Shown piece by piece: positions 47,009-59,690 of a DNA stretch of 64,000 bases. The stretch covers positions 156,503,719 to 156,567,718 of the forward strand of contig NC_073306.1 of the NCBI RefSeq assembly GCF_027595985.1, read 5' to 3'. The notes beneath the pieces were generated by a model that made no database searches, was not told the origin of the DNA, and saw nothing but the letters and a program-made list of their open reading frames with translations. Every line of letters starts with the position of its first letter. The first letter of the stretch is position 1. The position numbers were made by a program, and so were the translations under genes. Source of the DNA: Sorex araneus. Lineage: Eukaryota; Chordata; Mammalia; Eulipotyphla; Soricidae.

Positions 47009-48643
47009 TACTTGTCCTTCCGTTACAAAAAGAGTCATGCTAGATTAATTGCAGCTATTCTAGTACCACGATGATCAAATTTTAGTGTTTGGATGTTTTC
47101 CTCCTGGGAGACTGACATGATAGTGTTCTTAAGTGAAAGACCCCCAAAGTCTGATCCTACTTGAACAGAAACTGCCTCACAGAGTTGTTGAGAAAACAGA
47201 ATGGGGAAAAAAAGTCTTATAAAGTAATTTAGTACCATATCCAAGATCAATATATTGTGGTTGCCTGAAAGTATATAGAGTTTCTAAAACACCACTTAGA
47301 GTGGGAATTGCTCTGTGCTAAAGGAGACTGTACCTTTCAAAACCATGCACATACTGGGAAGAAATGGAAAAGAAATGTAACTGTTTTATAGTTGATGTGG
47401 AAATATCATAGACTAGGGCATGATGAAGAAAATGTGGACAAGCAAATAAATGTATAAGGGTTCATAGAATGAAGGTCATTGAACCGCATGAGGACTGATT
47501 ACATTTCACAGAAGCAACCAGAACCTATTACAATTGGGGACCCAGAATGTCATTGTTTAAAGGTGAATAGAAGCAATTTAAAAAGTAGCTACTTCCACTT
47601 TGTACCAGAGAGATTAATCCATGTTTTGAACCGCTGTTTTCACCTTTTTATTGTTTATCAGGTTTCAGTGTAAATGGGCTTGATTGGAATCCTGGGAAAC
47701 CATGAATTAAAATGATTAACAATATCAATAAGAGCAAAGGGAATAGAAAAGGAAGCCTCTTATTTTTAATGGGCCAAACACTGATTCTTGTTGGTTGAAT
47801 GAATAGACGTTAATTGAAAACTGACACTAGATAACAGATTTCTAAAATATTTATTTTTGTAGTACTATGAAAGGGCACATTCTGGATGGCAGGAATTATA
47901 ACAAAATCAGAAATATACACAAGATGATTTTCTCTTCTACTAGCTGAATAAAAACAATTGCTAACCTCAGATGCGTGCAGACCCCTTGTTTATTAAGAAT
48001 GCCCATGACTCGATGCTTTGTTTAACACTACTTATATTTCAGCTTTCTTGCTGACCTTTGAGTTCCTCTACTTTTATTTACAAATGTAATTTCTTCAAAT
48101 AGATTTTGAATGCAACAGATTTCAGACACAATACACAATGAAGTAGAAAGAGAGAGATATAGACCTTAAACCTCTCCTTACTATTATTTCCTGACATTGC
48201 CAGTGATTTGATTTGCATGGATAGTGAAATAGGTCTATTTCTCCACTTTAAATTACTGTAGACAGGTAATGAGTTTTACTGGAAGCTGGGTAGTCACTAG
48301 CTCAGAAATAGCCTAAAGACAGAAAGATCACATCCCTTTGGAATGCAAATCCTGAGCTCTTTAGAGCTATAGAAACTGAGGCAGCACCCTGAGAAGAGTG
48401 GACCCCATCAGATTAGGAGATGCTTCAAGAGAATCTAAATGTCTAGGATAATATAAAGGGTCATTAAAGTATGAGGCATTTCTGTCCTGTAAAAAAATCC
48501 AGATTGACTTTTATTTTACGCAGAAAACTTCACACCAGGGCAACGGAAAGAAAATCCATATATAATCTTCTCCCCAAAGCCATTCAAAGTGTTTCCTCCT
48601 CTGGAGAAGCCCATGTTGTCTCTTAGAAGATGGGCTTTTTTTA
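47009..48643. other. Unannotated sequence
   Basis: A possible MIR scrap 'cctcacagagttgttgagaa' lies near 47174. Otherwise nothing is recognised. Confidence 0.45.
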
Positions 48644-48648
48644 CCCTT

Positions 48649-48846
48649 AGCCACGGCACAGTAGGTAGGCTGTTTGCTTTGCACACGACACGGGTTCGAT
48701 TCCTCTGTCCCTCTCAGAGAGCCTGGCAAGCTACTGAGAGTATCCTGCCCAAATAGCAGAGCATCCGATATGCCAAAAACAGGAACAAGTCTCACAATGG
48801 AGGCGTTACTCGTGCCTGCTCGAGCAAATCGATGAACAGTGCTGCA
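48649..48846 (+). mobile_element. tRNA-derived SINE, type B1, small deletions
   Basis: Head slightly truncated ('cacggcacagtaggtagg'), B box 'gggttcgattcc', body with a deletion after 'caaatagcagagc', and the end 'gagcaaatcgatgaacagtg'. Confidence 0.88.
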
Positions 48847-49262
48847 GTGCATGTTTCTCTAAATAAATGTCACTATTTTGTTTTCTCCTGAAAATGTTTT
48901 TCATTGAGGGAAGGTGATGTTTCTGGAAAACCTGAGCAAAAATTGGGACCAATATCCCCTTCCTGCAAAGAGGAATTCCCCACTGCAGCCGGAGTCCAGG
49001 GGGTGGGGGCCCATTCCCACACCATGTGAACCAAGTGGATTTCAGACACAGATTGGTGCCTCATGGGCCTCATGGGATATCAGCATCCATGCCCCGCTGG
49101 TACTCATAGCTGACTTCACCAATTCTAAATAACACCAGGTGCTTCCTTGAGAGACTGGTTAAACAGAGAAGTAAAGCCTTTATTCAAGGTCGCCACTCTT
49201 AGTCTCCACTTCACCAGCTCTCCTATTATAACATTATTCTCAAACCACCTAGGGAAAACCAC
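48847..49262. other. Unannotated sequence
   Basis: No recognisable gene or repeat. Confidence 0.5.
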
Positions 49263-49680
<418 letters not shown>

Positions 49681-50240
49681 ATGTAAAAAGTCTATTTGGG
49701 AATTAAAGAGAAGGAAGGAGACAGGAAGAGAGAACACAGGTCTCCCCATGCACACCCCAAACATGGATGTTCAGACCACTTCCTCAGAATGGGGAGAGGG
49801 GTGCTAAAATCTGCATCTCAAGAGTGGAGCTGCAGGACACAAGTGAGCTGAAACCTCACTTCTTGGATGAGAATAACTTGTCCCATTTACAACAAACTGT
49901 TTTATTTCTTACTCAAGTCTTCCTTTGAGATACCCAATTTAAGTTTTATGTTGGGGGTTATATTTTATTCAGGGGTTAGGTATATTCAGTGTCATGAAAG
50001 TCATATGTATCTACATTGATCCTCTAACTGTTGAAGATAAGTTCTAAATAGAGGGACCTATGTAGCCCCCTCCATTAATATGTAATCTGAAAGGTACAGC
50101 CTATGAAAACACAGAAATACTTAAATATATTATTACTAAATTCTAGAAACCTAATATAGTTTCTCTTAACATCTACATATTTTTGACTTCTTTATAATAT
50201 TTTAGACATTCTGATTGTGAATTATTTAGCTGTTCATATA
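49681..50240. other. Unannotated sequence
   Basis: No recognisable gene or repeat. Confidence 0.5.
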
Positions 50241-50242
50241 CT

Positions 50243-50243
50243 T

Positions 50244-50282
<39 letters not shown>

Positions 50283-50425
50283 TGACTTTGGGGCTATATT
50301 CAGAGATGTTCAGGAATTATTCCTGGCTCTCTGCTTAGGGATAACTCCTGGTGATGCTCATGGGACATATGAGGTGCTAGGAGTGGAGTTCTGGTCAGCT
50401 GTGCGGTACTACCCCTCCAGTCCCT
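50243..50425 (-). mobile_element. tRNA-derived SINE, type A, with (GTT)n tail
   Basis: (TTG)n over 50243-50281 is the inverted A-rich tail expanded into AAC units. Then come 'attcctggctctctgcttag', 'gggacatatgaggtgctagg', 'agtggagttctggtcagctg' and 'cccctccagtcc'. Confidence 0.82.
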
Positions 50426-51423
50426 GATTCACTTATTTTCACCTAATGATAAATTACGCTAGCAAATAACACCATTGTTTTAAACATGTACTCACAAAAT
50501 TACATCTTCTCTTCTTCCCTGAGCTCCTTGACTCAAGGTAAACAACAAATTGAGATCATTTAGGGCATGCACTAGAAATTGAGACTAAGCTCAGAAACAT
50601 CTCGGCATTTCCAGCTATGTCACATTTCTAGACCTCCTGTGATAAAGAAAAAGAAGTCCAAAATTGAGTCAGTCATTCATCCTAAAGACCTACTCACTCA
50701 TGCTAGGTGGCCCACCATTATTCACTAAGTTGATAGCAGTTTCAACCTCTTCAAAGTGGAAATTTAACACAATCTGCAATTTTCTGCTCAGCTTTTGGGA
50801 GATAATCTGCATAAAACCTCTCTACCTTTCTCCAAGGCAAGGTGGTATTGCCCAAAATAATCCCCCCCCCATGGCATCCATCCCCACTTCTCCCAATAAC
50901 TGTATTTCATCCTCTCAGGACAATCACATTCTTGTATAATTTAGAACTTCTTGTAGCATCTTCCTGCTTGCTTAATGGAAGTTGCCCCAATCATGAATCT
51001 TCTCAGAATGCCAGTTACCTCTCTAAGTTTATTAGAATGAGTTTTATTTTTAAGACTATAAAACAATACCATATAATGTACCTAAAGAAATTTAAATAAA
51101 AATATTAAGGATAGTTTATATTGAGGAATTTCTACCATTGTTCATTTCAGAGCAATTAATCCACAACAGTTAGTTGGTTGACCATCGGGATGACTCCCAC
51201 CACTGTGAGTTATTTCAGGGCATAGCAGTGGGTCCAGTTTATGTTGAGATCCTCAGAAGTTAATACACTCAAAGCAGGTCTTTAACAAGGACCTACACTG
51301 TCAATTTACAAATCAACATGAAAGCTCTAAAACGCAGTGCTTGTGCTCTTTCTGTCTTTTATGGAGAGTCAGACATTTTAATTTTCTTTCTTTTCTCTTT
51401 CATGTTTTCAGAACACAAGAAAT
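50426..51423. other. Unannotated sequence
   Basis: Overlapping open frames near 50664-51099 have no recognised domain. No repeat identified. Confidence 0.45.
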
Positions 51424-51552
51424 GGAACTCAGGGGTGGCTACCAGCTCAGTGCTCATAGGTTTTTCCTCCAGTGCATATTGATCTCAGAGTGTCAGGACT
51501 TGAACACAAGCTTTTCGTGTACAAAGCATGCATTTAGTCCTTTGAGCTATTA
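51424..51552 (-). mobile_element. Degenerate SINE
   Basis: 'actcaggggtggctaccagctcagtgctca' and 'aaagcatgcatttagtcctttgagctatt' match the inverted body and head at low identity. Confidence 0.45.
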
Positions 51553-52600
51553 AAAGAGGAAGCCTCAATTTCTCCCTGCCAGTTGCCACAAGCAGCTTCA
51601 TCTTAGCTGTTCCCATTCTATAGTTTTAAACATTCCTGCAAATTCCTGGGACCTTTTTGAGACTGAGAGCGTTTACAACTTCCCAAGACCATTAATTTTG
51701 CCCCATATCTTGGGGTCACCAGGGAGAAAGACAATGATACCTGGGCATTTGGTGAAATATATATCCCGAAAGGTCTTCTAAACAGACAACCCCCCCACCA
51801 GTCTCAAAGGAAATGTAAACTGTTCACCTTTTTGGGAACACAAATGGGCTCTAAATTAACAGCTATCTGAAAAACAGAAAGAAATTCTCTGATATTTTGT
51901 TTGATAAATAACACAAAAATCCAATTTTCCCATAAGAACCCACCAATAAAGAAACCTATTTATCTTAGTCTTATACTAAGTTCTTCTCCTGCTTGTAATT
52001 TCTTTCTCTTCTACTTTCCAATAACCTTTTCTGTTTTCTAATTCTGAGTCAAAGTATTATTTATTTAAGAATATATTTATTCCTGAAAATATTGAAGATC
52101 CTAGGAGTCATGGACAAACACACGGACCATCTCCATAACTCCTGAACCATTATCTCCCCTATTTCAGAAAACTAAATTTTTTACATGTAGGCAGTACCCT
52201 TTAACTGCCACATTAAAATATGTCTTTGGCAAAAGGATAATCTTCCAGGAGGATCCTAAAGGCAGAATGGGTAGTTACCTTAGAAGAGATATTTGCATAG
52301 GAACAATTCCCTGGAAGGAGTGATCTAATCAATGAATGGGAATGAAGAACTTAAACTATTTCTCTGTACCCTCCTGGTAATCTTCAAACTGACCTTCCCT
52401 CTCTCTTTCCAAGCTACCTTGGTGTTAGCTCATTTACAGATGAAGAGGTATGATGCACTGCTCTTCTCCTACCTCCCATATGTAAGAAGTATGCAACTTA
52501 TTCATAAATATGTCTTTATCCTTTCTCTTACTAATTTGTTCTATGCATGTTAGATTATTTGCCAATTCTATTGATACAGCAGGAGCAGAAGGGTGGAATG
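51553..52600. other. Unannotated sequence
   Basis: No recognisable gene or repeat. Confidence 0.45.
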
Positions 52601-52739
52601 CCAGGTACTTTAAGTCTCACTTATTGAATAGGTAGCCAATCAGAATAGATAACCAGATAGCTGGGGCTGGGATATGGCAGCAGATAAAAAGGAAACCCTT
52701 AGCCCCATCTCTGTCTCTGTCTCTTTCTCTGTCTCTCTG

Positions 52740-52774
<35 letters not shown>

Positions 52775-53410
52775 TTCTCTCTTGTTCTGAGCAGACTCTG
52801 ATCTCTTTTTCCAGACTGCCAGGATCAGGCAAGGTTATGCCCTTGGAAATATGCTCAGTCCAGACACGCCACATAGGCCCAGACAGGAGCAGAATACAGG
52901 CAGGGCTCAGATGCCTAGGGAAGCTCACGTGTAGGCCAGGCTTGGACGCCCAGGCGGTGACAAGGTGATGAGCACAGGAGTTTTATCCATTCCCACATGG
53001 CTGTTGCCAGAGAGTAGAAAAGCTGGGACAGGATGGCAGGAACAGTTGGGGTACATCTGAGAGGCCAAGCGGCAGGGACAGAGCACAGGGATCCCACCCA
53101 CGCACATGTGGCCATGACTAGAGACTGAGAAATGTGTACACGGGACAGAGAGGCCAACACAGGGACAGGGCCTGGCCATAGCTCTGCAGAAATGAGTAGA
53201 CTGTGTGGGTAGCAGACTGTGTGGGTTAGGATGGGGAAGTCCTTCGTAAGACAGGGCAGCATCAGGCACAGGAGCAGTGATGTCATTCCTAGGTGAAGGT
53301 GAAGTCTGGACAGGTGGGAATGGATCTGGACTCATCTACTTTATCTGTTCAATAAACTTTCAGTCTTCTGAGTTTGTTTGTGAATCTTTCATACCATTCT
53401 CAAGAAACCA
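52600..53410 (+). mobile_element. Candidate LTR or other promoter-bearing element
   Basis: A block with clearly higher GC than its surroundings. It carries a CCAAT box (agccaatcag, 52634-52643), a TATA-like gataaaaag (52683-52691) about 45 bases later, a TCTCTG tract, and an AATAAA signal at 53351-53356. This order fits an LTR of the class II type. Long overlapping minus-strand frames (52915-53335) are products of the GC-rich text and have no known domain. No paired LTR or internal retroviral genes were found. Confidence 0.4.
52703..52784. repeat. (TCTCTG)n / (TC)n simple repeat
   Basis: Imperfect TCTCTG hexamers grading into CT dinucleotides. Confidence 0.92.
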
Positions 53411-54173
53411 TCAGCATAGGAAAATTTGCTTCTGTGCTAACAGTGTGAAGAACAGGGAGGAAGGAAGGGTTTCTTTCCAGACAGACAGAAGCATACAAAA
53501 TAGACATACTCTATTTTTTCTTCTTGATCAAGAGTATTAGGGGCGGTTGATAGTTCAGGCATTGCTTGTTGGGTTGCATTTTTAGAAGCTGTTTTCTATT
53601 CAAGTCAAAACAGAAAGTATAAGAAATTCTACTACAACAAAATGACCACATTTTCTTCTCTTGTCTGACAACAACTAAAATCTTAAAGCAAGACATACAT
53701 TCTTTAGACAAGATTGTTTATAAAAACAAAACTGTAAATAAAAATCATTCTGGGTCATCTCTAGGGATGGACAAATCAAGAATTCTGGAGTCCCTGATTC
53801 ACGAGGCAGCTGCTTCTTTCTTCCTGCTCCCATATCCAAAGTCCCAGGGGCAGTTTTTAGGGTTTGGGGAACACCATTTTAAATTCCGTGCCCTGAGCCA
53901 GTTTAATTTCACTTCCTTCCATGCATTGTTGGGACTGATTTCAAAAGGGTAAATTGAAATATGTTAACATAGTACTTAGGATCTTCCTAAGTAGCTTAAC
54001 AAGATAGCAAAGAATCCCTAACTCCTTTTACAACAATAATGGCTGATAAATCCTTTGCTCATTTAATCTCCTTTTAATTAAAATTGCTGTGGCTAAAGTG
54101 ATTAGTCAACCTAAAGTCAATAGAATTTAAGCCTTTATGTCTTTTTATTTTATAAATAACACTACATGGTGTG
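53411..54173. other. Unannotated sequence
   Basis: No recognisable gene or repeat. Confidence 0.5.
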
Positions 54174-54222
54174 TATATATATATGTACACATATATATAA
54201 AGATATATATATATATATATAT
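54174..54222. repeat. (TA)n microsatellite
   Basis: Imperfect TA repeat with GTACAC and AAAG interruptions. Confidence 0.93.
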
Positions 54223-54511
54223 GGCTATGTGATTTTTCAATTGTTTGGTTCCTTGTTTATTAGTCTGAAGAAAAACACTGACTTAAGTTTTGTGTCACTT
54301 CTTTTAGTTTATTCTTGTTTAGTCATTTTCCCAGAAATGAATTTCCTATATCTTTCCAAAATAATCATTATGAAACAACTTTCTGCTCTTAAAATTATTA
54401 AAAATGCCTTGCCAAATATGTTCAAATCAAGTTCTTCTATCACCTAAGTTTCTCAATTTTACAATAACTGTTTGCTCCTTCAATTCAAGACAACAACTGG
54501 CAAATGATTAT

Positions 54512-54516
<5 letters not shown>

Positions 54517-54556
<40 letters not shown>
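54517..54556. repeat. (AC)n microsatellite
   Basis: About 20 uninterrupted AC units. Confidence 0.96.
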
Positions 54557-54558
<2 letters not shown>

Positions 54559-54679
54559 CTAAGAAAATATATCCTCCCCCAAAAAAGATACAAAGTGATT
54601 TTGATGCTCGTGACAATAATATCTCTTTCCCAGACTCTAAGTTCTATGAAGATAGTTTTGTGGGTTTTTTGTTCTGTCT

Positions 54680-54832
54680 TTTTTTTTTTTTTGATGGGGG
54701 TTGGTGTTGGGTAACACTCAGTGGTGTTCAGGGCAACTCCTGGCTCTGTTTGCAGGAGGTCACACCTGGTCATACTTAAAGGATCATACTTAGTGCCAAG
54801 AATTGAACCAGTGCCAGCTACATGCTCTATGT
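54680..54832 (-). mobile_element. tRNA-derived SINE, type A, truncated
   Basis: T-run (inverted poly(A)), 'ttgggtaacactcagtggtg', 'ggcaactcctggctctg', 'aattgaaccagtgccagcta'. The distal head is missing. Confidence 0.75.
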
Positions 54833-57783
54833 GAATTCTTAATACAATTTTATGCAATGTTCTGCTATGTAAAATTGTAGAAAGAGTTAAATGTTTTGTA
54901 GCATGTCTATTTCTAGGCATCAACTGTCTATTTTTAGTGCATAATTGTTGTAGATAGGAGTTGGTCTGTGAACAATTGCTTCGGCATTGATGAACACTGA
55001 GTAATCAGGAAAAGGTTTAAGGGACTAGATGGCAATGTGAAATGAGAACAGTAATGATTATTAATAAAAATATTTGTACTTATGTGGACATGAAAACAAA
55101 GGAATCAAATTGCAGTTTATTTCCATAGTAAATTTAGCAATTATAATTAGTTTATATAATTATGTTAAATGGTTTTGAAGCTATTATTCAGGTAAAATTG
55201 ATTGCTTTTTTAAAAATCAGAGTTTTTAAAAAATCAAGAGAATTCCAGGACTCCATTCAAGTTATATGAACAAAAATAGGAACATTTCAAAAGTAGATAA
55301 AGGGCTGGGGGGAAAAACTTGTATCTTTACCTGACTCTGTATACATGGTTATTCTGAAGTCATTTTTATCATTCATCATCCAGTATCAGTCCTGGATATG
55401 TTCATTAGTAAATATATTTCCGAATTATAAGAGAATCTTCAATATAATTAAATTTAACTAATTAAAAACTCTGGGGATACATGGAAAGTCAGGATAATTC
55501 GCTGGTTGAAACAAATATGGTTGACTGACTCGTGTCAATTTCTCTTCCTTGCCTTTTTCCAAGAGAGATACAACAAAAATAATGGGTCTTCCCAGATTCT
55601 CTTGCAAATTGGCTTGACAAGATGATATATCCCCAGCCACTGTGATGTAAAGAATGGAACCTGACAGCTGACCAAGTTAGTGCTTTGTGACACTTAGGAC
55701 TGAAATACTCAGAACTTTTATACCCCTTCTTTCTTGTTCCTTGGTCTTTGATATATCCTGGAATGGAGTTTGCCTCAATAACTCATGTTCACAAGATGGC
55801 GATCTCCAAACTTCTTGCAATATGTAGGTGCTGTTTAAGACAATATTTGTTGCCTTTTCTATTGCAGAGGCTCACTTACTTCATGATGCGTGATGACAGA
55901 GTATTATTTATTTCACAGGTCATCACTTTCACTTTAAAACCCAATAGTTGTGAATACTGCTAACATGTATCCACATGTCTGATCCTAAAAAGTCACAATC
56001 CAAGCTCAGACTTCTCAAGTACTCAGGGTTGCAAATACAGTCAATTTGTTCATTCTCATGCAATTACAAAAGAAAACAAAAACCTTACATGCATTACTCT
56101 CTCACTGACAACTATAGTAAAAGGAAATGAAACTTCCAAATACACTAATATCCAGCATAACACTGTGGCAATCATGTTCACAAGTACAAACAATACAAGC
56201 TCATATGCAGTGACACATTTTAACCATAAATTTGAAATAGCATATTTATATCCTATATGTTTACTATAATAATCATAACCTTCTCTCAGGTAACCTACTA
56301 AGTAGAAGTGCAGATCAATACTGCTAAAGCAGAAACCATTTCAGAAAATATCAGAAGCTATCAATTTTCAACTAATTGGGAGATTGTTTCTCTAAGTGGC
56401 TATAAAATTCCCACTATTCAAATCACTGTAATCATTTTATTTGTCCTAGTCTCTAGAGGAATTTTAAACAAATACTGTGAGTGATTGCTTTGTTATTTCA
56501 AATCTGCCTAGTAATTTTCCGGTGTATTAAAATGCATTCAGTGTTGACACTGGAAGGGGAAAAAATTGGGCATCTGCCTGATGGAACCGTTCATTTTCAG
56601 TCAACATAATTGTTCTGTATTAACACATCTGCTATTTAAACAATATCACACTTTCTCTCTCTTGGTTTTGTTTTTATAATAATTTTCTTGAAAGGGCTAT
56701 ACATCTCTATTCAACTTGAATAAATACCAGGATCATTTCTAAACTGTGAACATTGTGCTAAGGCTGATGAAAAGATCGGGTTGTAGCTATTTGCAGACAC
56801 ATAACTCAATTTCATGACCTCCATGATAAAAAGCAAATCAAATCAAAATGGACTGTTTCATTCCTAGAATGTATAGCAAACAGCAATTTATGTAATACTG
56901 GAAAAATACAAAAAGATCACCAACTATGAGATATTTTTCTAAACCCTCCAATACTGGTTTGTATTATGAAACACCCAATCAGTACCTAAGGCTGTCAAAA
57001 TAATCTTCCTTGCCCGTATTTCTGACCACATTCTTCCTTTTTGCAAACCTCCAGGGGAGCATGTCACGTTCTGTATCAAATTCAAATTATTCTCACTGCT
57101 TCAGGGCCTTCCATCTGCCCTTGTTTACAATGCCCTTCTCAGTTTTGCTTTCCCAGTCCTTCCCTCGGTGGTGTCTGTCACAGAACTTTGCATTCAGCAT
57201 ATAATGGACGCAAAGAAGAATCATCAGAAAACAGAGAACTTGAGCAATTTATCTAACTTCTCGGAAACCCCTCCCTCATCCAAAGAACGATTAAAAACTC
57301 CTAATTAGTTTCCCTCCTCACTGTTCACTTCTCATTGTTAAAACCATTCGTCATCTCATGAATAGTTTGAAATCTAGTGCACAGTGTTCTTTCATTTCAA
57401 ATATTACTTCCAGATATACCCGTTAAAATGTCTCTGAGGGACAATGGTGAGCTGGGTTAGCATCTTCTGGGAAAAAAATATAATATTTATTGAAACTTTA
57501 TCTCTGCTGACAGCTTGATTTCATTTTCAAGTACCTACAAGAACCATCCACTCAAATAGGTAAACTCCTTGAGATAAATCCTCTAGTCTTGCTTTTGAAT
57601 GTTTATCAAATCATGTTTTATTTGTATCTGTTCTGGAATTGTATTTTCTTTCTTTCCAATTGTCTATAGGATTGAAGTTTGACTATTTTCCCCATTATTG
57701 CAGAGGTTAAGTGATTATTTTCAACAATAGTCTTTAACCTAAACCTTGCCAGTAAGAGATGATAACTGCCAGCTTCCATGAAG
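54833..57783. other. Unannotated AT-rich sequence
   Basis: About 3 kb without a recognised gene, RNA or repeat. 55540-55700 has the flavour of an ancient DNA transposon but I cannot name it. Confidence 0.45.
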
Positions 57784-57806
57784 ATCCCTTGAAGAAATTT
57801 TATAAA
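57784..57806 (+). repeat. Inverted repeat, left arm (23 bp)
   Basis: Perfect reverse complement of 58013-58035. Before the SINE inserted, the two arms were separated by 9 bases and formed a 55-bp palindrome. Confidence 0.93.
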
Positions 57807-57829
57807 TTTATAAAATTTATAAAATTTCT

Positions 57830-58012
57830 GGGGCTGGAGAGATAGCACAGCGGGTAGGGCGTTTGCCTTGCACTCGGCCGACCCGGGTTCAAATCCCAGC
57901 ATCCCATATGGTCCCCTGAGCACTGCCAGGGGTAATTCCTGAGTGCACGAGCCAGGAGTGACCCCTGTGCATCACCAGGTGTGACCCCCCCAAAAAAAAA
58001 ACAAAAAAAAAT
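57830..58012 (+). mobile_element. tRNA-derived SINE, type A (complete, young-looking)
   Basis: Near-consensus copy with both promoter boxes, the 'gtgtgaccccccc' end and a poly(A) tail. A 14-bp target-site duplication 'tttataaaatttct' (57816-57829 and 58013-58026) shows it landed in the right half of a palindrome. Confidence 0.97.
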
Positions 58013-58035
58013 TTTATAAAATTTCTTCAAGGGAT
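58013..58035 (-). repeat. Inverted repeat, right arm (23 bp)
   Basis: Pairs with 57784-57806. It overlaps the first bases of the adjoining 9-bp minisatellite. Confidence 0.93.
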
Positions 58036-58086
58036 GATGTGGATGATGTGGATGATGTGGATGATGTGGATGATGTGGATGATGCC
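58033..58086 (+). repeat. 9-bp minisatellite (GATGATGTG)n
   Basis: Five exact units followed by one altered unit. It reads Asp-Asp-Val in frame, but no gene contains it. Confidence 0.95.
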
Positions 58087-58218
58087 GGGAACAAGGCGGC
58101 TCTGGTCCATCTGCTTGGTAGCTTCTCCCAGTGCTCAGTGAGCAGAGCAACTGGCTCCTTAGTGTTTGTTTCAATGAGATGGATCAGTGGGGCTTCTGGG
58201 AGAGAGAGCGTGGCTGGC

Positions 58219-59130
58219 GTGGCTTATCACACATGCTTGGATGCCCAGAGTCTGAACACAGGGCTGGAAGGCTCCAAATGCCCCACCCTTTTCATTGACA
58301 CTAGTGGAGATTGCTGCAACCAGACTTGGGGAGTCCAGCCCTAAAGCCGAGGTGGCCTTCCACGCCAACCACTTGCTTGGGGATTCAGTGGCCAACATGG
58401 CCATGACCTGTGGCAACTATTTCACATCTCAAAGGAAGGCCATGGTACACAACGAGTTCAACCAACCTGTGTTGGTGAACAGCCTCAAGCCTGTCTTGCT
58501 TTGGGGGAGGACACAGCATGCTGGCCAGGGAGCTCAGGCTGCTGGTCTTCCCCTTCATCCACCAGGACTGGGAACCTGCCAGTGCGCAAGACCTCAAGAT
58601 CCTGGGCTTCTATATCCTGACAACATCCCTAATGAAGGTAATGGCACATGTATTGACCTACGTCCAGCTGGCTGGAATGACTCTGGACATTCAGAAAAAG
58701 GTCCCCCTCCCCCAGGTGCTGGGCCTGTGTGTGAGCAAAGCTTGGTATGGATCCTGACAGAGGTGCTCACCCTGCTTCTGGGTGGCTACTTGGCCACAGT
58801 GCGCATGACCTGAGCACCTTTTACCTGCAGGCCTCCAGTGGCTACCAATACGTGGGGGGCGGGGGGTCCTGAGCCAGCTCACAGGGCTGGTTTTCAGTTG
58901 TGACGGCTACTATGTGGTCCTGGCCGGACTTCATCTGCCATCATCTACTCCATTGCATGCTCTCTGCACACAGCAGCCCTGGGCCCGGATACCATGGGAA
59001 GCCCAGTGCCATGGCAGAGCCTCCATGTCTGCTTGAGCCTGGGCGTGGCAACCTTTCAGCACCTCATCATCAATTGTCTCACCTTCCTTCATGACTCTTG
59101 TCCCCGAGCTCCTGTCCCTCATATTGAAGA
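58219..59130 (+). pseudogene. YIF1A: Processed pseudogene of YIF1A
   Basis: YIF1A is a Golgi/ER membrane protein of the YIP1/YIF1 family that works with YIPF5 in ER-to-Golgi traffic. The pseudogene begins with 'AYHT' after a GTG (58219-58221) where the parent has ATG. It then shows, across three frames, 'AEVAFHANHLLGDSVANM', 'RELRLLVFPFIHQDWE', 'LTYVQLAGMTLDIQKK', 'LLLGGYLATVR', '[14 protein letters not shown]' and '[11 protein letters not shown]'. The order and total length (about 890 bases for a 293-residue parent) match an intron-free copy from N to C terminus, including the multi-span membrane domain. A stop at 58342-58344 and several frameshifts kill it. An ATTAAA-like signal (catattgaag) and A-rich text follow. 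The stretch 58087-58218 may be 5'UTR. Confidence 0.85.
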
Positions 59131-59583
59131 ATCAGTTTTCTTTAAGGAAAATAAAACAAAAAGCTACCATGAGGACTTACAAAGATTTCCAGAACGAAAG
59201 AAATAAAACCCTTTGATAATTCTTTCTTGGAACCTGTAGTTTATAATGTCACAAATGATTCTGCTCATTTTATTCCTTGGGGATATGAATCAGTTACATT
59301 TCAGGAAGATCCATGTTGGGGACATTTGCTTTGTCTAATTTCTTGACTGTTTTCTCTTCAATTCATTCCAATCCCAAACTTCTTTAGAAAATGCTATGCT
59401 AGCCCCAAATCATTATCATGGTACATCCAGAGCATTTGACTAAGCTGAATACTTATGTTCCTTGTAAATCTTGTTTTCTTAACTTCCAAGACATAGGTCC
59501 TAGATACTTCCATTATCACTGATAACACTCTTAAAAATTTTTTTCATTCTGTATCATTTTGTTCTCTCAGATTTCAATTCCTA
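59131..59583. other. Unannotated sequence
   Basis: No recognisable gene or repeat. Confidence 0.5.
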
Positions 59584-59690
59584 TCTCAGCTAACTAAATA
59601 TCAGATGTTGACAACTAAATGCAAAAAAAAAAATCTTTTCTTAAAACTTCCAGAAGCTGGTAAGGAGAATGAATGTACTTTATTACTTAC
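59584..59690 (+). repeat. Local duplication, copy 1 (107 bp)
   Basis: From 'tctcagctaac' to 'tattacttac'. It is about 95% identical by eye to 60836-60948 and includes an A11 run. Confidence 0.93.

Noticed and set aside
52915..53335. Overlapping 123- and 136-codon minus-strand frames
   Set aside because: They run through GC-rich text of the candidate LTR with no domain, no start context and no splice support.
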